Position numbers and translations under genes: made by a program
DNA from: Melioribacteraceae bacterium
GTDB taxonomy: Bacteria > Bacteroidota > Ignavibacteria > Ignavibacteriales > Melioribacteraceae
Reading direction: 5' to 3'
NCBI GenBank assembly: GCA_030584085.1
Contig: CP129490.1
Coordinates: 2,451,511 to 2,515,510 of the forward strand
Length of the DNA stretch: 64,000 nucleotides
The notes under the pieces: generated by a model
What the model saw: only the letters and a program-made list of their open reading frames with translations
Told to the model about the DNA's origin: nothing
The model's database searches: none
In this document: piece after piece, positions 44,020 through 53,895 of the stretch
How positions within the stretch are numbered: the first letter of the stretch is position 1
Layout of the letters: every line of letters begins with the position of its first letter

Positions 44020-47000
44020 ATGCGAAGTATAATATTTACTGTCTTCATTTTACTTTCACTTACAATGCAAACAATTGCACAGTTTGGTCAGAATAAAGTT
44101 CAATACAAAGAATTTGATTGGTATTATATTCAGACTAAACACTTTGATATATATTTTACTTCCGAGGGAACTGAAATTGCCGAATTTACGGCTAAGGCGG
44201 CTGAAGAAGCTTTAGAATCAATACAAGAATCTTTTGACTATCTATTAAATAATAGAATATCTCTTATCGTTTATAATTCTCATAATGACTTTCAAGAAAC
44301 AAATACAACTGGATCTTACTTAAGTCAAGGTGTTGGTGGATTTACCGAACCATTTAAGAATAGAGTTGTATTCCCGTTTGAAGGATCGTATGATAAATTT
44401 CGTCACGTCATACATCATGAACTAGTTCATGCGGTTATGCGAGATATGCTATATGGCGGAACTCTTCAAAACATAATTGCAAAAAATATAACTCTTAACC
44501 TGCCGCACTGGTATCATGAGGGAATGGCTGAATATGAAGCAAGCGGTTGGGAAACTAACACTGATATGTTTATTCGTGATGCCATTATGAATGAAAATTT
44601 ACCGGATATAAATCGTTTATCAGGTTATTGGGGATACCGGGGCGGTCAATCTGTTATGGCTTATATAGCAAGAACTTATGGTCGAGAAAAAATAGGCGAA
44701 ATACTTCACAAATCGCAATCAACAGGAAGTTTACAAGAAGGATTAAAAGCTTCGATTGGATTAGACTTTGAAGAATTGAATGAACGCTGGCGAAATTATT
44801 TTAAAAAACAATATTGGCCGGAAATTGAACACAAACAAAATCCTGATGAATTTGCAAAAAGATTAACAAATCATACAAAAGACGGCGGATTCTATTATAC
44901 AAGTCCGGCAATCTCTCCTCAGGGTGATAAGATAGTATTTATCTCAGATCAAGATATTTATTTAGACATTTATTTAATGGATGCCAATACCGGCAAAATT
45001 ACAAAGAAGATTATTGAAAGCGGAAGAACACCAAATTTTGAAGAATTGAATATACTGTACCCTTCTTTAACATGGTCACCGGACAATAAAACTATTGCAC
45101 TTTCATTAAAGAGCAGCGGTTTCGATAGAATTTATACATTCGATACAGACGAAGAAGAATTCACAGAACTTCCTTTTGAATTAGATGGAATTGAGTCCGT
45201 TAATTGGTCTTCTGATGGGACCAACCTAGTTTTTGTAGGAGCTAATGCTGTTCAATCGGATTTATATGTTTATAATCTTGAAACAAAAGAACTGTTTAAT
45301 CTAACGAATGATATTTTTTCAGAATCGGATCCACGGTGGTCGGTTGATAATGAAACCATATTTTTCTCATCTGATAGAGGTCGCTTTACTGATCCGACTA
45401 AAATTCCAGAAAATTTAGATATCTTCTATCACAATTTCCGTCAGCTAGATTTGTATGCCATCAATTCGAAATCATTAAAAATTACTCGTCTAACCGACTG
45501 GGAATTAAGCGATGAAACTTCCGCAATAAGTTCTCCAGATGGTAAAGAAATTTTGTTTGTCTCAGATAGAAGCGGTATAACAAACCTGTATAGAAAACGT
45601 ATTTCACTGAATGAATCAGATTCAGTTTCTACAATCGTAGATTTACCTGCGTATCCACTGACGAATTCTTTGAATGGAATTGAACAGATTTCCACATCCG
45701 CCGATGGCAAAAAGTTAGTTTTTTCATCCTTATATAAAAGCGGTCATAACATTTTTATGCTTAATAACCCGTTTGATATGAAGCCTGTTGACGATTTAAA
45801 GTATACAAAGTTTATGAAGGAGTTAATTGAATCAAGCTACAAACATTTTGATCCATTCGTAACAGCCAGGTTGAAAACTGACTCGACTTCTGAAGTTAAA
45901 CTAGTTGAGGAAAGAGAAATTAATTTGATTGAGAGCAAAGACAGTTCACGAATTATTACCGGGCAATATGTTCAAGAAGATTCGACAAATGAGGAAATAG
46001 TTGATTATTCTAGATTTGTTTTTGGAGAATCAGTTGCAACTTCTGATACGCTTTCATCCAAATCGATGCGCGCGGAAATGTTTTCAGAAAAATTAGACGA
46101 TGATGGAAACTTTCTTTTAAATAAATACAAAATTGATTTCTCACCAGATCTTATTTATGCAAATGCTGGCTACAGCACTATGTACGGAGTGCTCGGTACA
46201 ACTGTTTTATCTTTTAGTGATGTGCTTGGTAATCATAGATTGGTTGGGATAACTAGTCTCCAAATTGATTTAAAAAACAGCGATTACGGTTTGGCATATT
46301 ATTATCTGCCCAAAAGAATAAACTATGGTATCGAAGGATTCCATACCGCAAGATTTGTTTACCTGTCTAGACCGGGTGGTGCAGATTTATTTAGATTCAG
46401 AAATTTCGGCGGCATTGTATCTGCTAGTCTTCCTATAAACAGATTTTATAGAATTGACGGAAGTTTAGGTGTGTTTTCTACATCATCAGAAAACTTAGAT
46501 GATTTCAGAGAACCATCAAAGAAAAGAACATTTGTAATTCCTTCTCTAAGTTTTGTTCATGATAATGTTTTGTATGGATACACTTCCCCTATTGAAGGAA
46601 CAAGATATAAATTAACACTTTTTGGAAATCCCGGGATTGATGATGGTTCTAGAAGTTTCTATTCTCTGTTGTGGGATTATAGAACGTACTTAAGATTTTG
46701 GTTTGATAATCATTTTGCGATTCGATTTTCCGGAGGTTACTCTGCAGGTGCAAATCCACAAAGATTTTTTATCGGTGGAACAGATAATTGGGTAAATAGA
46801 CAATTTGCCACCGGTGAAGTTCCTATTGAAGACCCTGAAGATTTCGCCTTCTTTACACCGGGTTTACCGTTGCGCGGTTATGATTACGCCCAACAAATTG
46901 GAACTAAATATTCACTTCTCAATTTAGAATTGAGGATGCCTTTAATTCGTTATTTATTGACGGGACCACTACCTTTGTTTTTTCAAAACATTTTAGGAAC

Positions 47001-47223
47001 GGCATTCGTTGATGTTGGATCCGCATGGAACAATAATGATCAACTTCAATTTTTCACAAAGAATAGTGAAGGTAATACAATTACAAAAGATCTGTTGATT
47101 GGAACTGGTTTTGGTTTTAGAGTTTACTTTATATTTTTGTGGAGAATTGATGTAGCTTGGTCTTACAACGTTGATGCTTTTTCAACACCTAGATATTATT
47201 TCTCAATCGGTTTAGATTTTTAA
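44020..47223 (+). CDS. Metallopeptidase-TolB propeller-outer membrane barrel fusion
   Basis: This 1067-residue exported protein has a signal peptide (about 1-20) and three regions. A gluzincin-like peptidase region has HELVH at 133-137 and a downstream HEGMAEY (about 166-172) that could give the third zinc ligand. WD40/TolB-type repeats (about 285-600, for example ISPQGDKIVFISD and WSPDNKTIALS) follow. The last 380 residues are strand-rich, resemble the Omp85 surface-antigen barrel (GLPLRGYDY) and end in LDF. It probably sits in the outer membrane with a periplasmic or surface protease. Substrate unknown. Confidence 0.8.
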   Translation: MRSIIFTVFILLSLTMQTIAQFGQNKVQYKEFDWYYIQTKHFDIYFTSEGTEIAEFTAKAAEEALESIQESFDYLLNNRISLIVYNSHNDFQETNTTGSYLSQGVGGFTEPFKNRVVFPFEGSYDKFRHVIHHELVHAVMRDMLYGGTLQNIIAKNITLNLPHWYHEGMAEYEASGWETNTDMFIRDAIMNENLPDINRLSGYWGYRGGQSVMAYIARTYGREKIGEILHKSQSTGSLQEGLKASIGLDFEELNERWRNYFKKQYWPEIEHKQNPDEFAKRLTNHTKDGGFYYTSPAISPQGDKIVFISDQDIYLDIYLMDANTGKITKKIIESGRTPNFEELNILYPSLTWSPDNKTIALSLKSSGFDRIYTFDTDEEEFTELPFELDGIESVNWSSDGTNLVFVGANAVQSDLYVYNLETKELFNLTNDIFSESDPRWSVDNETIFFSSDRGRFTDPTKIPENLDIFYHNFRQLDLYAINSKSLKITRLTDWELSDETSAISSPDGKEILFVSDRSGITNLYRKRISLNESDSVSTIVDLPAYPLTNSLNGIEQISTSADGKKLVFSSLYKSGHNIFMLNNPFDMKPVDDLKYTKFMKELIESSYKHFDPFVTARLKTDSTSEVKLVEEREINLIESKDSSRIITGQYVQEDSTNEEIVDYSRFVFGESVATSDTLSSKSMRAEMFSEKLDDDGNFLLNKYKIDFSPDLIYANAGYSTMYGVLGTTVLSFSDVLGNHRLVGITSLQIDLKNSDYGLAYYYLPKRINYGIEGFHTARFVYLSRPGGADLFRFRNFGGIVSASLPINRFYRIDGSLGVFSTSSENLDDFREPSKKRTFVIPSLSFVHDNVLYGYTSPIEGTRYKLTLFGNPGIDDGSRSFYSLLWDYRTYLRFWFDNHFAIRFSGGYSAGANPQRFFIGGTDNWVNRQFATGEVPIEDPEDFAFFTPGLPLRGYDYAQQIGTKYSLLNLELRMPLIRYLLTGPLPLFFQNILGTAFVDVGSAWNNNDQLQFFTKNSEGNTITKDLLIGTGFGFRVYFIFLWRIDVAWSYNVDAFSTPRYYFSIGLDF

Positions 47224-47245
47224 TCTTAGGACTGAATAATCAGCC

Positions 47246-47503
47246 CTATTTATTTTCTGCAGCAACAGGTTTAGTTTCTTCTTTCTTTACTGTTTTAATT
47301 TCCTTCTTTTCTTTGTTACCATTATTCTTATAATCGGTTTGATAAAATCCACTGCCTTTAAAAATCGGTGCTGCACCGCCGCTGATTAATTTTCTCAGCT
47401 CACCACCACAACTTTCACAAACTGTTACCGGTTGTTCAGTAATTTTTTGAAAATACTCAAATAAGTTTCCGCACGACTGACATTTATATTCATATGTTGG
47501 CAT
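47246..47503 (-). CDS. FmdB-type zinc ribbon protein
   Basis: This 85-residue protein is a FmdB-family putative regulator: MPTYEYKCQSCGNLFEYFQ and CESCGGELRKLISGG give a four-cysteine zinc ribbon, followed by GSGFYQTDYKN and a Lys/Glu-rich tail. I start it at ATG 47503, after GGGAG, because family members begin MPxYEY; a frame open for 35 more codons upstream overlaps the opposite gene. It is a lone minus-strand gene in a plus-strand region. Function in the family is poorly known. Confidence 0.9.
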   Translation of the reverse strand: MPTYEYKCQSCGNLFEYFQKITEQPVTVCESCGGELRKLISGGAAPIFKGSGFYQTDYKNNGNKEKKEIKTVKKEETKPVAAENK

Positions 47504-47606
47504 TTTATTACTCCCATAATTAAGCGCTGTAAAAATATATCTTTGAAGCCAAAAAAAAAACAAGTATTTTGGTTCGGTCTCATTAATCACAAATTCATTA
47601 ATCTCC

Positions 47607-48269
47607 ATGTTGAAAAAATTTTTCTTCTTTTTACCAATTTTATTACTTCTGCTTACATCATGTCTAAACTATACCCAAATTACAACAATAAAGACCGACG
47701 GTAGCGGCGAAATGTTTGTGCATTACTGGATGAAATGGGAAGACAAAAAAGATTCGGTTTTGCTTAACAAACTACACATCTTTAATGCTGATAGCATTAG
47801 AAATGAATTTTCATCCCCACACAACACAATAGAGAGAATTAATACATTTATAAATTATGCTGATTCTACTATACATGCTCAAGTTGAATTGGAATACAAT
47901 AATTTTGATTCTCTAAAGTTTACTAGAGCATTCAAAGGTGCAAATTTTTCTCTGGTTGACGGCCCAAATGAGACTAAAATATTTTCACAATACCTACTTC
48001 CTTTTGCAACGGGATTTGGATTGAAACCTGATGACTTTAAAATCTCGCTTATTTATTATCTGCCAGGAGAAATTTTAAGTCATAATGCAAAATCAAAATC
48101 ACGGAACAAATTAACTTGGGATTATTCCTTAAGTGAAATAGGAAGCGGTGAAAAGATTTCGGCAACATATCGTCCTTTTCGCTTAAAAGAGACTCCACAA
48201 TGGGTTTATTTCTCAAGTTTACTGGTGATTTTAATAGTGCTTTATTACTTGTTCCGAAAAAGGAAATAA
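47607..48269 (+). CDS. Putative lipoprotein with C-terminal membrane helix
   Basis: I do not recognise this 220-residue protein. It has a lipoprotein signal (KKFFFFLPILLLLLTSC, lipobox LTSC at Cys19) and, unusually, a second hydrophobic helix near the C-terminus (about 197-214) ending in RKRK. The middle is beta-rich. Lipid at one end and a membrane helix at the other would tether both ends of a periplasmic domain. It is divergent from the FmdB gene, 103 bases away. Confidence 0.7.
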   Translation: MLKKFFFFLPILLLLLTSCLNYTQITTIKTDGSGEMFVHYWMKWEDKKDSVLLNKLHIFNADSIRNEFSSPHNTIERINTFINYADSTIHAQVELEYNNFDSLKFTRAFKGANFSLVDGPNETKIFSQYLLPFATGFGLKPDDFKISLIYYLPGEILSHNAKSKSRNKLTWDYSLSEIGSGEKISATYRPFRLKETPQWVYFSSLLVILIVLYYLFRKRK

Positions 48270-48305
48270 AGTTCTATTCATTATAAGTTATTGTAATTAC
48301 TTTAT

Positions 48306-48334
48306 TTGACATACCTTTTCTATTTAGCTATATT
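48306..48334 (+). promoter_or_regulatory. Sigma-70 promoter of prs
   Basis: TTGACA, 17 bases, TATATT, about 36 bases before the prs GTG. It is one of the best promoter matches in the window. Confidence 0.75.
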
Positions 48335-48370
48335 TGAAATCTGTATATTTTAGAAGACGATGAGGAAAGT

Positions 48371-49315
48371 GTGGAATCTACTCCACTAATATTTTCCGGT
48401 AGCTCAAATCCTGAACTTGCTAAGAAAATAACAAATTATCTTAGCTTGCCTTTGGGAACGCTAGATTTAAAACGATTTAGTGATGGCGAAATTTGGGCAA
48501 AATACCAAGAAAATATTAGGGGAAGAGACGTCTTCATTGTTCAATCAACCCATCCTCCTGCTGATCACCTGATGGAGTTGTTAATATTGATTGATGCGGC
48601 AAGAAGAGCTTCCGCAAAACGAGTTACTGCTGTTATTCCCTACTTCGGTTATGCCAGACAAGACAGAAAAGATCAACCAAGAGTTGCTATTACTGCAAAA
48701 CTTGTTGCAAATCTTTTAACTGTAGCTGGTTGCGATAGAATAATAACTATGGATTTGCATGCTGCTCAGATACAAGGATTTTTTGATATACCTTTTGATC
48801 ACTTATACGCAAGTCCGGTTTTCACTTCTATCTTCAAGGAAATGGCCGAAGAAGTGATTATGGTTTCGCCGGATATGGGTGGAATAAAATTAGCCCGTTC
48901 TTATGCTAAACGATTAAATACAAATATTGTTGTTTTAGATAAGAGAAGACCGGAACACAATTATGCTGAAGTGATGCATGTAATTGGTGATGTTGATGGA
49001 AAAAATGTCCTACTGATTGATGACCTAATCGATACAGGGGGTACATTCGTATCGGCAGTTTCAGCTCTTAAGAAACATGGTGCAAAAAATATTTACGGAA
49101 CCATTACCCATCCCGTTCTTTCAAGTGATGCGGTAAAGAGAATAGAAGATTCTGAATTAGACACTCTATATGTGAGCGATACTATTCCGCTTAGCAAGGA
49201 TAAAATGAGCTCAAAAATTGTTGTAAGAACCGTTGCAGAATTATTTGCCGAAGCGGTTATTCGTTCTTATAGAAATGAATCTATAAGTTCACTTTTTGAA
49301 ATTGATAAAGGTTAG
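48371..49315 (+). CDS. prs: Ribose-phosphate pyrophosphokinase
   Basis: Prs (314 residues) makes PRPP from ribose 5-phosphate and ATP for nucleotide, His and Trp synthesis. RFSDGEIWAKYQENIRGRDV, YARQDRKDQPR and the PRPP loop VLLIDDLIDTGGTF (about 213-226) are intact. It starts at GTG after GAGGAAA. It heads a prs-rplY-pth-hppA run. Confidence 0.97.
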   Translation: MESTPLIFSGSSNPELAKKITNYLSLPLGTLDLKRFSDGEIWAKYQENIRGRDVFIVQSTHPPADHLMELLILIDAARRASAKRVTAVIPYFGYARQDRKDQPRVAITAKLVANLLTVAGCDRIITMDLHAAQIQGFFDIPFDHLYASPVFTSIFKEMAEEVIMVSPDMGGIKLARSYAKRLNTNIVVLDKRRPEHNYAEVMHVIGDVDGKNVLLIDDLIDTGGTFVSAVSALKKHGAKNIYGTITHPVLSSDAVKRIEDSELDTLYVSDTIPLSKDKMSSKIVVRTVAELFAEAVIRSYRNESISSLFEIDKG

Positions 49316-49344
49316 AAAAGTATATTACACGGAGATAAAATAAA

Positions 49345-49998
49345 ATGGCTGAAGTAACATTAAAAGCAAAAAAAAGGGAGATTTCAACTAAAGGTGCAAT
49401 TAACCAAGCAAGAAAAAGTGGTAAAGTGCCCGGTGTTTTCTATATTAAAGGTCAGGAAGGTATTCCCATTTTAGTTGAAGAAAATGATATTAATCCACTT
49501 GTATTCACATCTGAAAGTCACTTGATACAGTTAAAAATTGAAGGTGACTCTGCCGATATGCATGAATCAATTCTAAAAGAAATTCAGTTTGACCCGGTAA
49601 CCGATAAGGTTGTTCACTTTGATTTAAGAGGTATTACCAGAGGTGAAGTACTTGAACTCGAAATCCCATTAGTCCTTAGAGGAACTGCAGTCGGGGTTAA
49701 AGAAGGTGGAGTATTGCAACAAACATTGCATAAATTACAAATAGAATGTTTACCGCGGCACATCCCCGAACATTTAGAATTCGATGTATCTAACTTAAAA
49801 TTCGGAGAGTCAATCACAATTGCAGATCTTTCTTTCGAAAATGTTAAAATTCTTAATCCGGTAAAAGCTGTCGTCCTTTCAATAGTTGCACCGAAAATTG
49901 TAGATGATAGCAAAGAAACCGAAGAAGAATCTGCTGAAGAAATCAACGAACCTGAAGTGATTAAAAAAGGTAAAGCTGAAGACGAAACAGACGAGTAA
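49345..49998 (+). CDS. rplY: Ribosomal protein L25 (Ctc form)
   Basis: This 217-residue protein is the long TL5/CTC form of L25, which binds 5S rRNA. The N-terminal L25 domain (about 1-92, with KGAINQARKSGKVPGVFY) and the C-terminal beta domain with IPLVLRGTAVGVKEGGVLQQ are visible, followed by an acidic tail. GGAG precedes the ATG. The prs-rplY-pth order is common. Confidence 0.95.
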   Translation: MAEVTLKAKKREISTKGAINQARKSGKVPGVFYIKGQEGIPILVEENDINPLVFTSESHLIQLKIEGDSADMHESILKEIQFDPVTDKVVHFDLRGITRGEVLELEIPLVLRGTAVGVKEGGVLQQTLHKLQIECLPRHIPEHLEFDVSNLKFGESITIADLSFENVKILNPVKAVVLSIVAPKIVDDSKETEEESAEEINEPEVIKKGKAEDETDE

Positions 49999-50004
49999 TT
50001 ATTA

Positions 50005-50616
50005 TTGCAAGCTGTAATAGGTATTGGAAATCCCGGCGTCAAATATGTTAATACTAAACATAACGCCGGGTTTATTATTATTGATAGATTTCTCGAAAAA
50101 AATAATCTAATTTACAAGACTTCAAAAAGCGACTATCTTTTTGTTGAGGGCAAGTTTCGAGAAAATGATTTTCTAATTGTCAGACCGACAACTTATGTAA
50201 ATAATTCCGGCTTTGCCGCAATTGATATTTGTAGAAATTATAATATCAATATCGAGGATTTATTAGTTGTTGTTGATGACATTAATCTTGGAATGGGACA
50301 TCTAAGAATTAGGAAAAGCGGTGGCAGTGGTGGTCATAATGGATTAGAATCTATTATCTATCATCTACAATCACAAAATTTTCCAAGAATGCGTTTTGGG
50401 ATCGGTGCTGAATTTGAAGAAGGATTGCAAGCCGATTACGTATTAAGTAAATTTTCGGCCGAAGAATTAACCAAGTTAAAACCAAATTTTGATTTTGCAG
50501 TCGAAATAATTGATGAATTTTTGATCGGTGGTATTAAAAATATGACCGATCATTTTAGTAAGTTTTCGAATAAAATTAATCAAAAAGAACCCCCACACGA
50601 AAGAGAGGAAAACTAG
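50005..50616 (+). CDS. pth: Peptidyl-tRNA hydrolase
   Basis: Pth (203 residues) recycles tRNA from dropped-off peptidyl-tRNA. GIGNPGVKYVNTKHNAGFIIID with the catalytic histidine, RPTTYVNNSG and the GGSGGHNGLESI block are present. The start is a TTG six bases after rplY, without a clear Shine-Dalgarno, so coupling is likely. It is followed by hppA nine bases later. Confidence 0.95.
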   Translation: MQAVIGIGNPGVKYVNTKHNAGFIIIDRFLEKNNLIYKTSKSDYLFVEGKFRENDFLIVRPTTYVNNSGFAAIDICRNYNINIEDLLVVVDDINLGMGHLRIRKSGGSGGHNGLESIIYHLQSQNFPRMRFGIGAEFEEGLQADYVLSKFSAEELTKLKPNFDFAVEIIDEFLIGGIKNMTDHFSKFSNKINQKEPPHEREEN

Positions 50617-50625
50617 GAGAAAAAT

Positions 50626-52692
50626 ATGGATTCGTTAATTTTCGTAATTCCTGTCCTTGGACTAACTGCACTTCTCTACTCATATACAAAAAACGTTTGG
50701 ATCAATAAACAACCTGCCGGCACAGACAAAATGATTGAAATTGCCGGACACATTAAAGAAGGTGCTATTGCTTTCTTAAAAACAGAATATAGAGTTTTAG
50801 CAGTATTTGTAGTGTCTGTTGCAGTATTACTCGGGATTGCAAATTCCGGACGAGAAGATTCTTCATGGATTATAGCAATCTCATTTATTGCCGGAGCCTT
50901 ATGTTCAGGCCTTGCCGGTTACCTTGGAATGATTGCTGCAACAAAAGCCAATGTTAGAACAACCAACGCTGCTAGAACAGGTTTAGGACCAGCCCTAAAT
51001 ATTGCCTTTTCAGGCGGTGCAATTATGGGGATGAATGTTGTCGGCTTAGGTATCCTCGGATTAAGTGTCCTGTTTATTGTTTACAGCAACCTCGATTGGG
51101 ATCTCGGGAAAGTCATAAATGTTCTATCAGGTTTCTCACTGGGTGCATCCTCAATAGCCTTGTTCGCAAGAGTGGGCGGTGGTATTTATACAAAAGCTGC
51201 CGATGTTGGAGCCGATTTAGCCGGAAAAGTTTATGAAGGAATCCCTGAAGATGACCCGCGTAACCCAGCAACAATTGCCGATAACGTTGGTGATAACGTT
51301 GGCGATGTCGCAGGTATGGGAGCGGATCTATTTGAGTCTTATGTTGGAGCAATTATCGGGACAATGGTTCTTGGTGCATTATTCGCCAGCCCGGAAGTTC
51401 CTGAGTTGGGACTTGAAGCCGTACTTTTGCCATTATTTATCGCCGGAGCGGGAATTATTTTATCAATTGTGGGCTCATTCTTCGTAAAGGTTAAAGAAGG
51501 TGGTAATCCTCAAAAAGCTTTAAACATTGGTGAATTTGGTGCCTCAGGTTTGATGGTCATTGCATCGTATTTTATTATTCATAACGTTCTCCCCTCTTCA
51601 TGGGAATTTGGTGGATTTCAATATACAAGTAACGGAATTTTCTTCGCAACACTTATCGGATTATTTGCAGGCACCTCAATTGGTTTGATTACAGAATATT
51701 ATACAGGTACCGATAAAAAACCCGTAAAAGGAATTGCAAATCAATCTATTACTGGTGCTGCTACAAATATTATTTCCGGTCTTGGTGTTGGTATGATGTC
51801 GACAGCTTTTCCAATTATTATTATAGCGGGTAGTATTATTGTTTCATACGAATTAGCAAACCTATATGGTATTGCGATTGCTGCTCTCGGTATGCTTTCG
51901 GTAACCGGTATTCAATTAGCAGTTGATGCATATGGTCCAATTTCTGATAATGCCGGTGGTATTGCCGAAATGGCGGAGCTTCCAAAAGAAGTTAGAGAAA
52001 GAACCGATAAACTTGATGCTGTTGGAAATACAACTGCTGCAATAGGAAAAGGTTTTGCAATCGGTTCTGCAGCTTTAACGGCACTGGCACTTTTCTCAGC
52101 CTATATGCAACAAGCCGAAATTATAACAATCGATCTTGCAAAACCAATAATTATGGGAGGTCTGTTGGTCGGAGCCATGTTACCTTTCTTATTTTCAGCA
52201 TTAGCAATGGGTGCCGTAGGTAGAGCAGCTAAGGAAATGATAATTGAGGTTGGAAGACAATTTAGAGAAATAAAAGGTTTACGCGAAGGTACAGCTAAAG
52301 CAGAATATTCAAAATGTGTTGAAATTTCTACAAAAGCAGCAATAAGAGAAATGATTGTCCCAGGGTTAATGGCTGTTACAGTTCCGGTGGTAATTGGATT
52401 TTTTAGTAAAGAAATGCTAGCGGGATTATTAGCCGGAGTAACTGCAAGTGGTGTTTTGATGGCTATTTTCCAGTCGAATGCTGGTGGTGCTTGGGATAAC
52501 GCGAAAAAATTAATTGAAGGCGGTATCGAAATTGACGGATTCAAATACACCAAAGGATCGGAAGCTCATAAAGCTGCTGTTGTTGGTGATACGGTAGGCG
52601 ATCCTTTTAAAGATACATCCGGACCTTCCCTCAATATTTTAATTAAACTTATGGCGGTAGTTTCACTAGTTATTGCACCGCTTATAAAATAG
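50626..52692 (+). CDS. hppA: Membrane-bound pyrophosphatase (ion pump)
   Basis: HppA (688 residues, about 16 membrane helices) uses pyrophosphate hydrolysis to pump H+ or Na+ out of the cytoplasm. The substrate motifs [19 protein letters not shown] and, near the C-terminus, [20 protein letters not shown] are complete. In [17 protein letters not shown] the residue after TT is Ala where potassium-independent enzymes carry Lys, so this is the K+-dependent type. Pumped ion not resolved. GGAG precedes the ATG. Confidence 0.95.
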   Translation: MDSLIFVIPVLGLTALLYSYTKNVWINKQPAGTDKMIEIAGHIKEGAIAFLKTEYRVLAVFVVSVAVLLGIANSGREDSSWIIAISFIAGALCSGLAGYLGMIAATKANVRTTNAARTGLGPALNIAFSGGAIMGMNVVGLGILGLSVLFIVYSNLDWDLGKVINVLSGFSLGASSIALFARVGGGIYTKAADVGADLAGKVYEGIPEDDPRNPATIADNVGDNVGDVAGMGADLFESYVGAIIGTMVLGALFASPEVPELGLEAVLLPLFIAGAGIILSIVGSFFVKVKEGGNPQKALNIGEFGASGLMVIASYFIIHNVLPSSWEFGGFQYTSNGIFFATLIGLFAGTSIGLITEYYTGTDKKPVKGIANQSITGAATNIISGLGVGMMSTAFPIIIIAGSIIVSYELANLYGIAIAALGMLSVTGIQLAVDAYGPISDNAGGIAEMAELPKEVRERTDKLDAVGNTTAAIGKGFAIGSAALTALALFSAYMQQAEIITIDLAKPIIMGGLLVGAMLPFLFSALAMGAVGRAAKEMIIEVGRQFREIKGLREGTAKAEYSKCVEISTKAAIREMIVPGLMAVTVPVVIGFFSKEMLAGLLAGVTASGVLMAIFQSNAGGAWDNAKKLIEGGIEIDGFKYTKGSEAHKAAVVGDTVGDPFKDTSGPSLNILIKLMAVVSLVIAPLIK

Positions 52693-52701
52693 TATTATAT
52701 T
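52673..52701 (+). promoter_or_regulatory. rpsF operon promoter
   Basis: TTGCAC, 17 bases, TATATT, with the -35 box inside the hppA 3' end. The resulting leader of about 65 bases contains a CCGA/TCGG hairpin followed by GTGGGCC and ends in a strong GGGAGG; S6-S18 autoregulatory leaders occur at this place in many bacteria. Confidence 0.5.
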
Positions 52702-52771
52702 TGAGGTCATATTTTTAAACCCTGCTCTCCGAATTAATCGGTGGGCCAAACGTCCAAAGGGAGGTGAATAG

Positions 52772-53164
52772 ATGACTAAACGACATTATGAAAGTGTTGT
52801 GATTTTGAATGCAGCATTAGAAGATGAGCATATTGAATCAACCTTAACACGAATAGAAGAAATCCTCAAAACAAATGGCGCAGAGATATCCGAGATTGAG
52901 AAATGGGGTCGCAAGCGCTTAGCCTATCCAATTCAAAAATCTAAAAGTGGTTATTACGCAATTTTCCGTTTTGAAGCAATGTCAGAAACAATTGCAGAAT
53001 TGGAAAGAATTTATCGTCTTGACGAAACTGTTGTAAGATATCTTACAATAGTTTTAGGCAAAGAAGATTTGGAACACATCGCAAAAATGAAAGAAAGAGC
53101 TACACAAAAAGAAGCCGAAGTTTCAGAAAAAGCAGTTAGTGAAGATAAACAAACATCAGACTAG
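52772..53164 (+). CDS. rpsF: Ribosomal protein S6
   Basis: S6 (130 residues) pairs with S18 on the small-subunit platform. RHYESVVILNAALEDEH, the EKWGRKRLAYPIQKSKSGYY block and a charged C-terminal tail are typical. GGGAGG lies seven bases before the ATG. It leads the conserved rpsF-ssb-rpsR-rplI order. Confidence 0.97.
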   Translation: MTKRHYESVVILNAALEDEHIESTLTRIEEILKTNGAEISEIEKWGRKRLAYPIQKSKSGYYAIFRFEAMSETIAELERIYRLDETVVRYLTIVLGKEDLEHIAKMKERATQKEAEVSEKAVSEDKQTSD

Positions 53165-53174
53165 TTGGAGGTAA

Positions 53175-53651
53175 ATGATGGCAGATTTGAAAATGCCGGA
53201 ATTAAATAGCGTTGTTGTTGCAGGTAATTTAACTAAAGACCCTGTGTTTAGAGAAACTACTAATGGAACACCCGTAGTAAATTTTCACATTGCGGTAAAT
53301 AGAAGATACAAAGATAGCAGCAACCAATGGCAAGAAGATGTATGCTATGTTGGTGTTGTTGCTTGGAATAAATTAGCTGATAGCTGCAAAGAAAGATTGT
53401 TTAAAGGAAGCGCTGTTCTTGTTGATGGTGAACTTCAAAGCAGAACCTTTAAAACCGATGAAGGAAAAAATAGAACTATCGTCGAAATAAAAGCAAAAAG
53501 AATTCAATTCTTGAATAAGTTTAACAAACCTAATGAAGATGGAGATTTTTCTGCTAGTGACGATGATGACTCCAGCTATGAAGATAATTCGTTTGATAAA
53601 TTTTTGACTGATGAAGAATCTGATTTGATGAATAACGACGATAAAAAATAA
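53175..53651 (+). CDS. ssb: Single-stranded DNA-binding protein
   Basis: Ssb (158 residues) coats single-stranded DNA in replication and repair. The OB fold (about 10-115; NSVVVAGNLTKDPVFRETTNG, VGVVAWNKLADSC) is followed by an acidic Asp/Ser tail. The extreme C-terminus is NNDDKK, not the DDxPF tip that usually recruits partners, so this may be a specialised Ssb with another copy elsewhere. Two adjacent ATGs could serve as start. It lies between rpsF and rpsR. Confidence 0.92.
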   Translation: MMADLKMPELNSVVVAGNLTKDPVFRETTNGTPVVNFHIAVNRRYKDSSNQWQEDVCYVGVVAWNKLADSCKERLFKGSAVLVDGELQSRTFKTDEGKNRTIVEIKAKRIQFLNKFNKPNEDGDFSASDDDDSSYEDNSFDKFLTDEESDLMNNDDKK

Positions 53652-53671
53652 GTTCAAAAAGGGTAAATTAA

Positions 53672-53881
53672 ATGAAAGTAAAAAAAGTAAAACGCGTAAT
53701 TGATGATTATATCGATTACAAAGACTCAAAACAACTTCAGAAATTTATAACCGATCAGGGAAAAATCATTCCTCGTAGAATTACCGGTTTAAGTGCAAAG
53801 CAACATCGTGAATTAGTGCGCGCAATTAAACGTGCTAGACAAGTTGCTATTTTACCATACGTTTCTGAAGCTGTTAAGTAA
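53672..53881 (+). CDS. rpsR: Ribosomal protein S18
   Basis: S18 (69 residues) binds S6 and 16S r[30 protein letters not shown] and the [22 protein letters not shown] end are diagnostic. The N-terminus lacks the cysteines of zinc-binding S18. It is in the standard place after ssb. Confidence 0.97.
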   Translation: MKVKKVKRVIDDYIDYKDSKQLQKFITDQGKIIPRRITGLSAKQHRELVRAIKRARQVAILPYVSEAVK

Positions 53882-53895
53882 TTGAGGAGAAACTA

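Noticed and set aside
46625-46645. CCCGGG-containing sequence similar to the ends of the 78-bp element
   Set aside because: It is an isolated short match inside the peptidase-barrel coding sequence without a second end at the right distance.
47504-47608. Longer N-terminus for the FmdB-type protein
   Set aside because: The extra 35 residues show no family similarity, overlap the divergent gene start, and skip the strong Shine-Dalgarno before ATG 47503.
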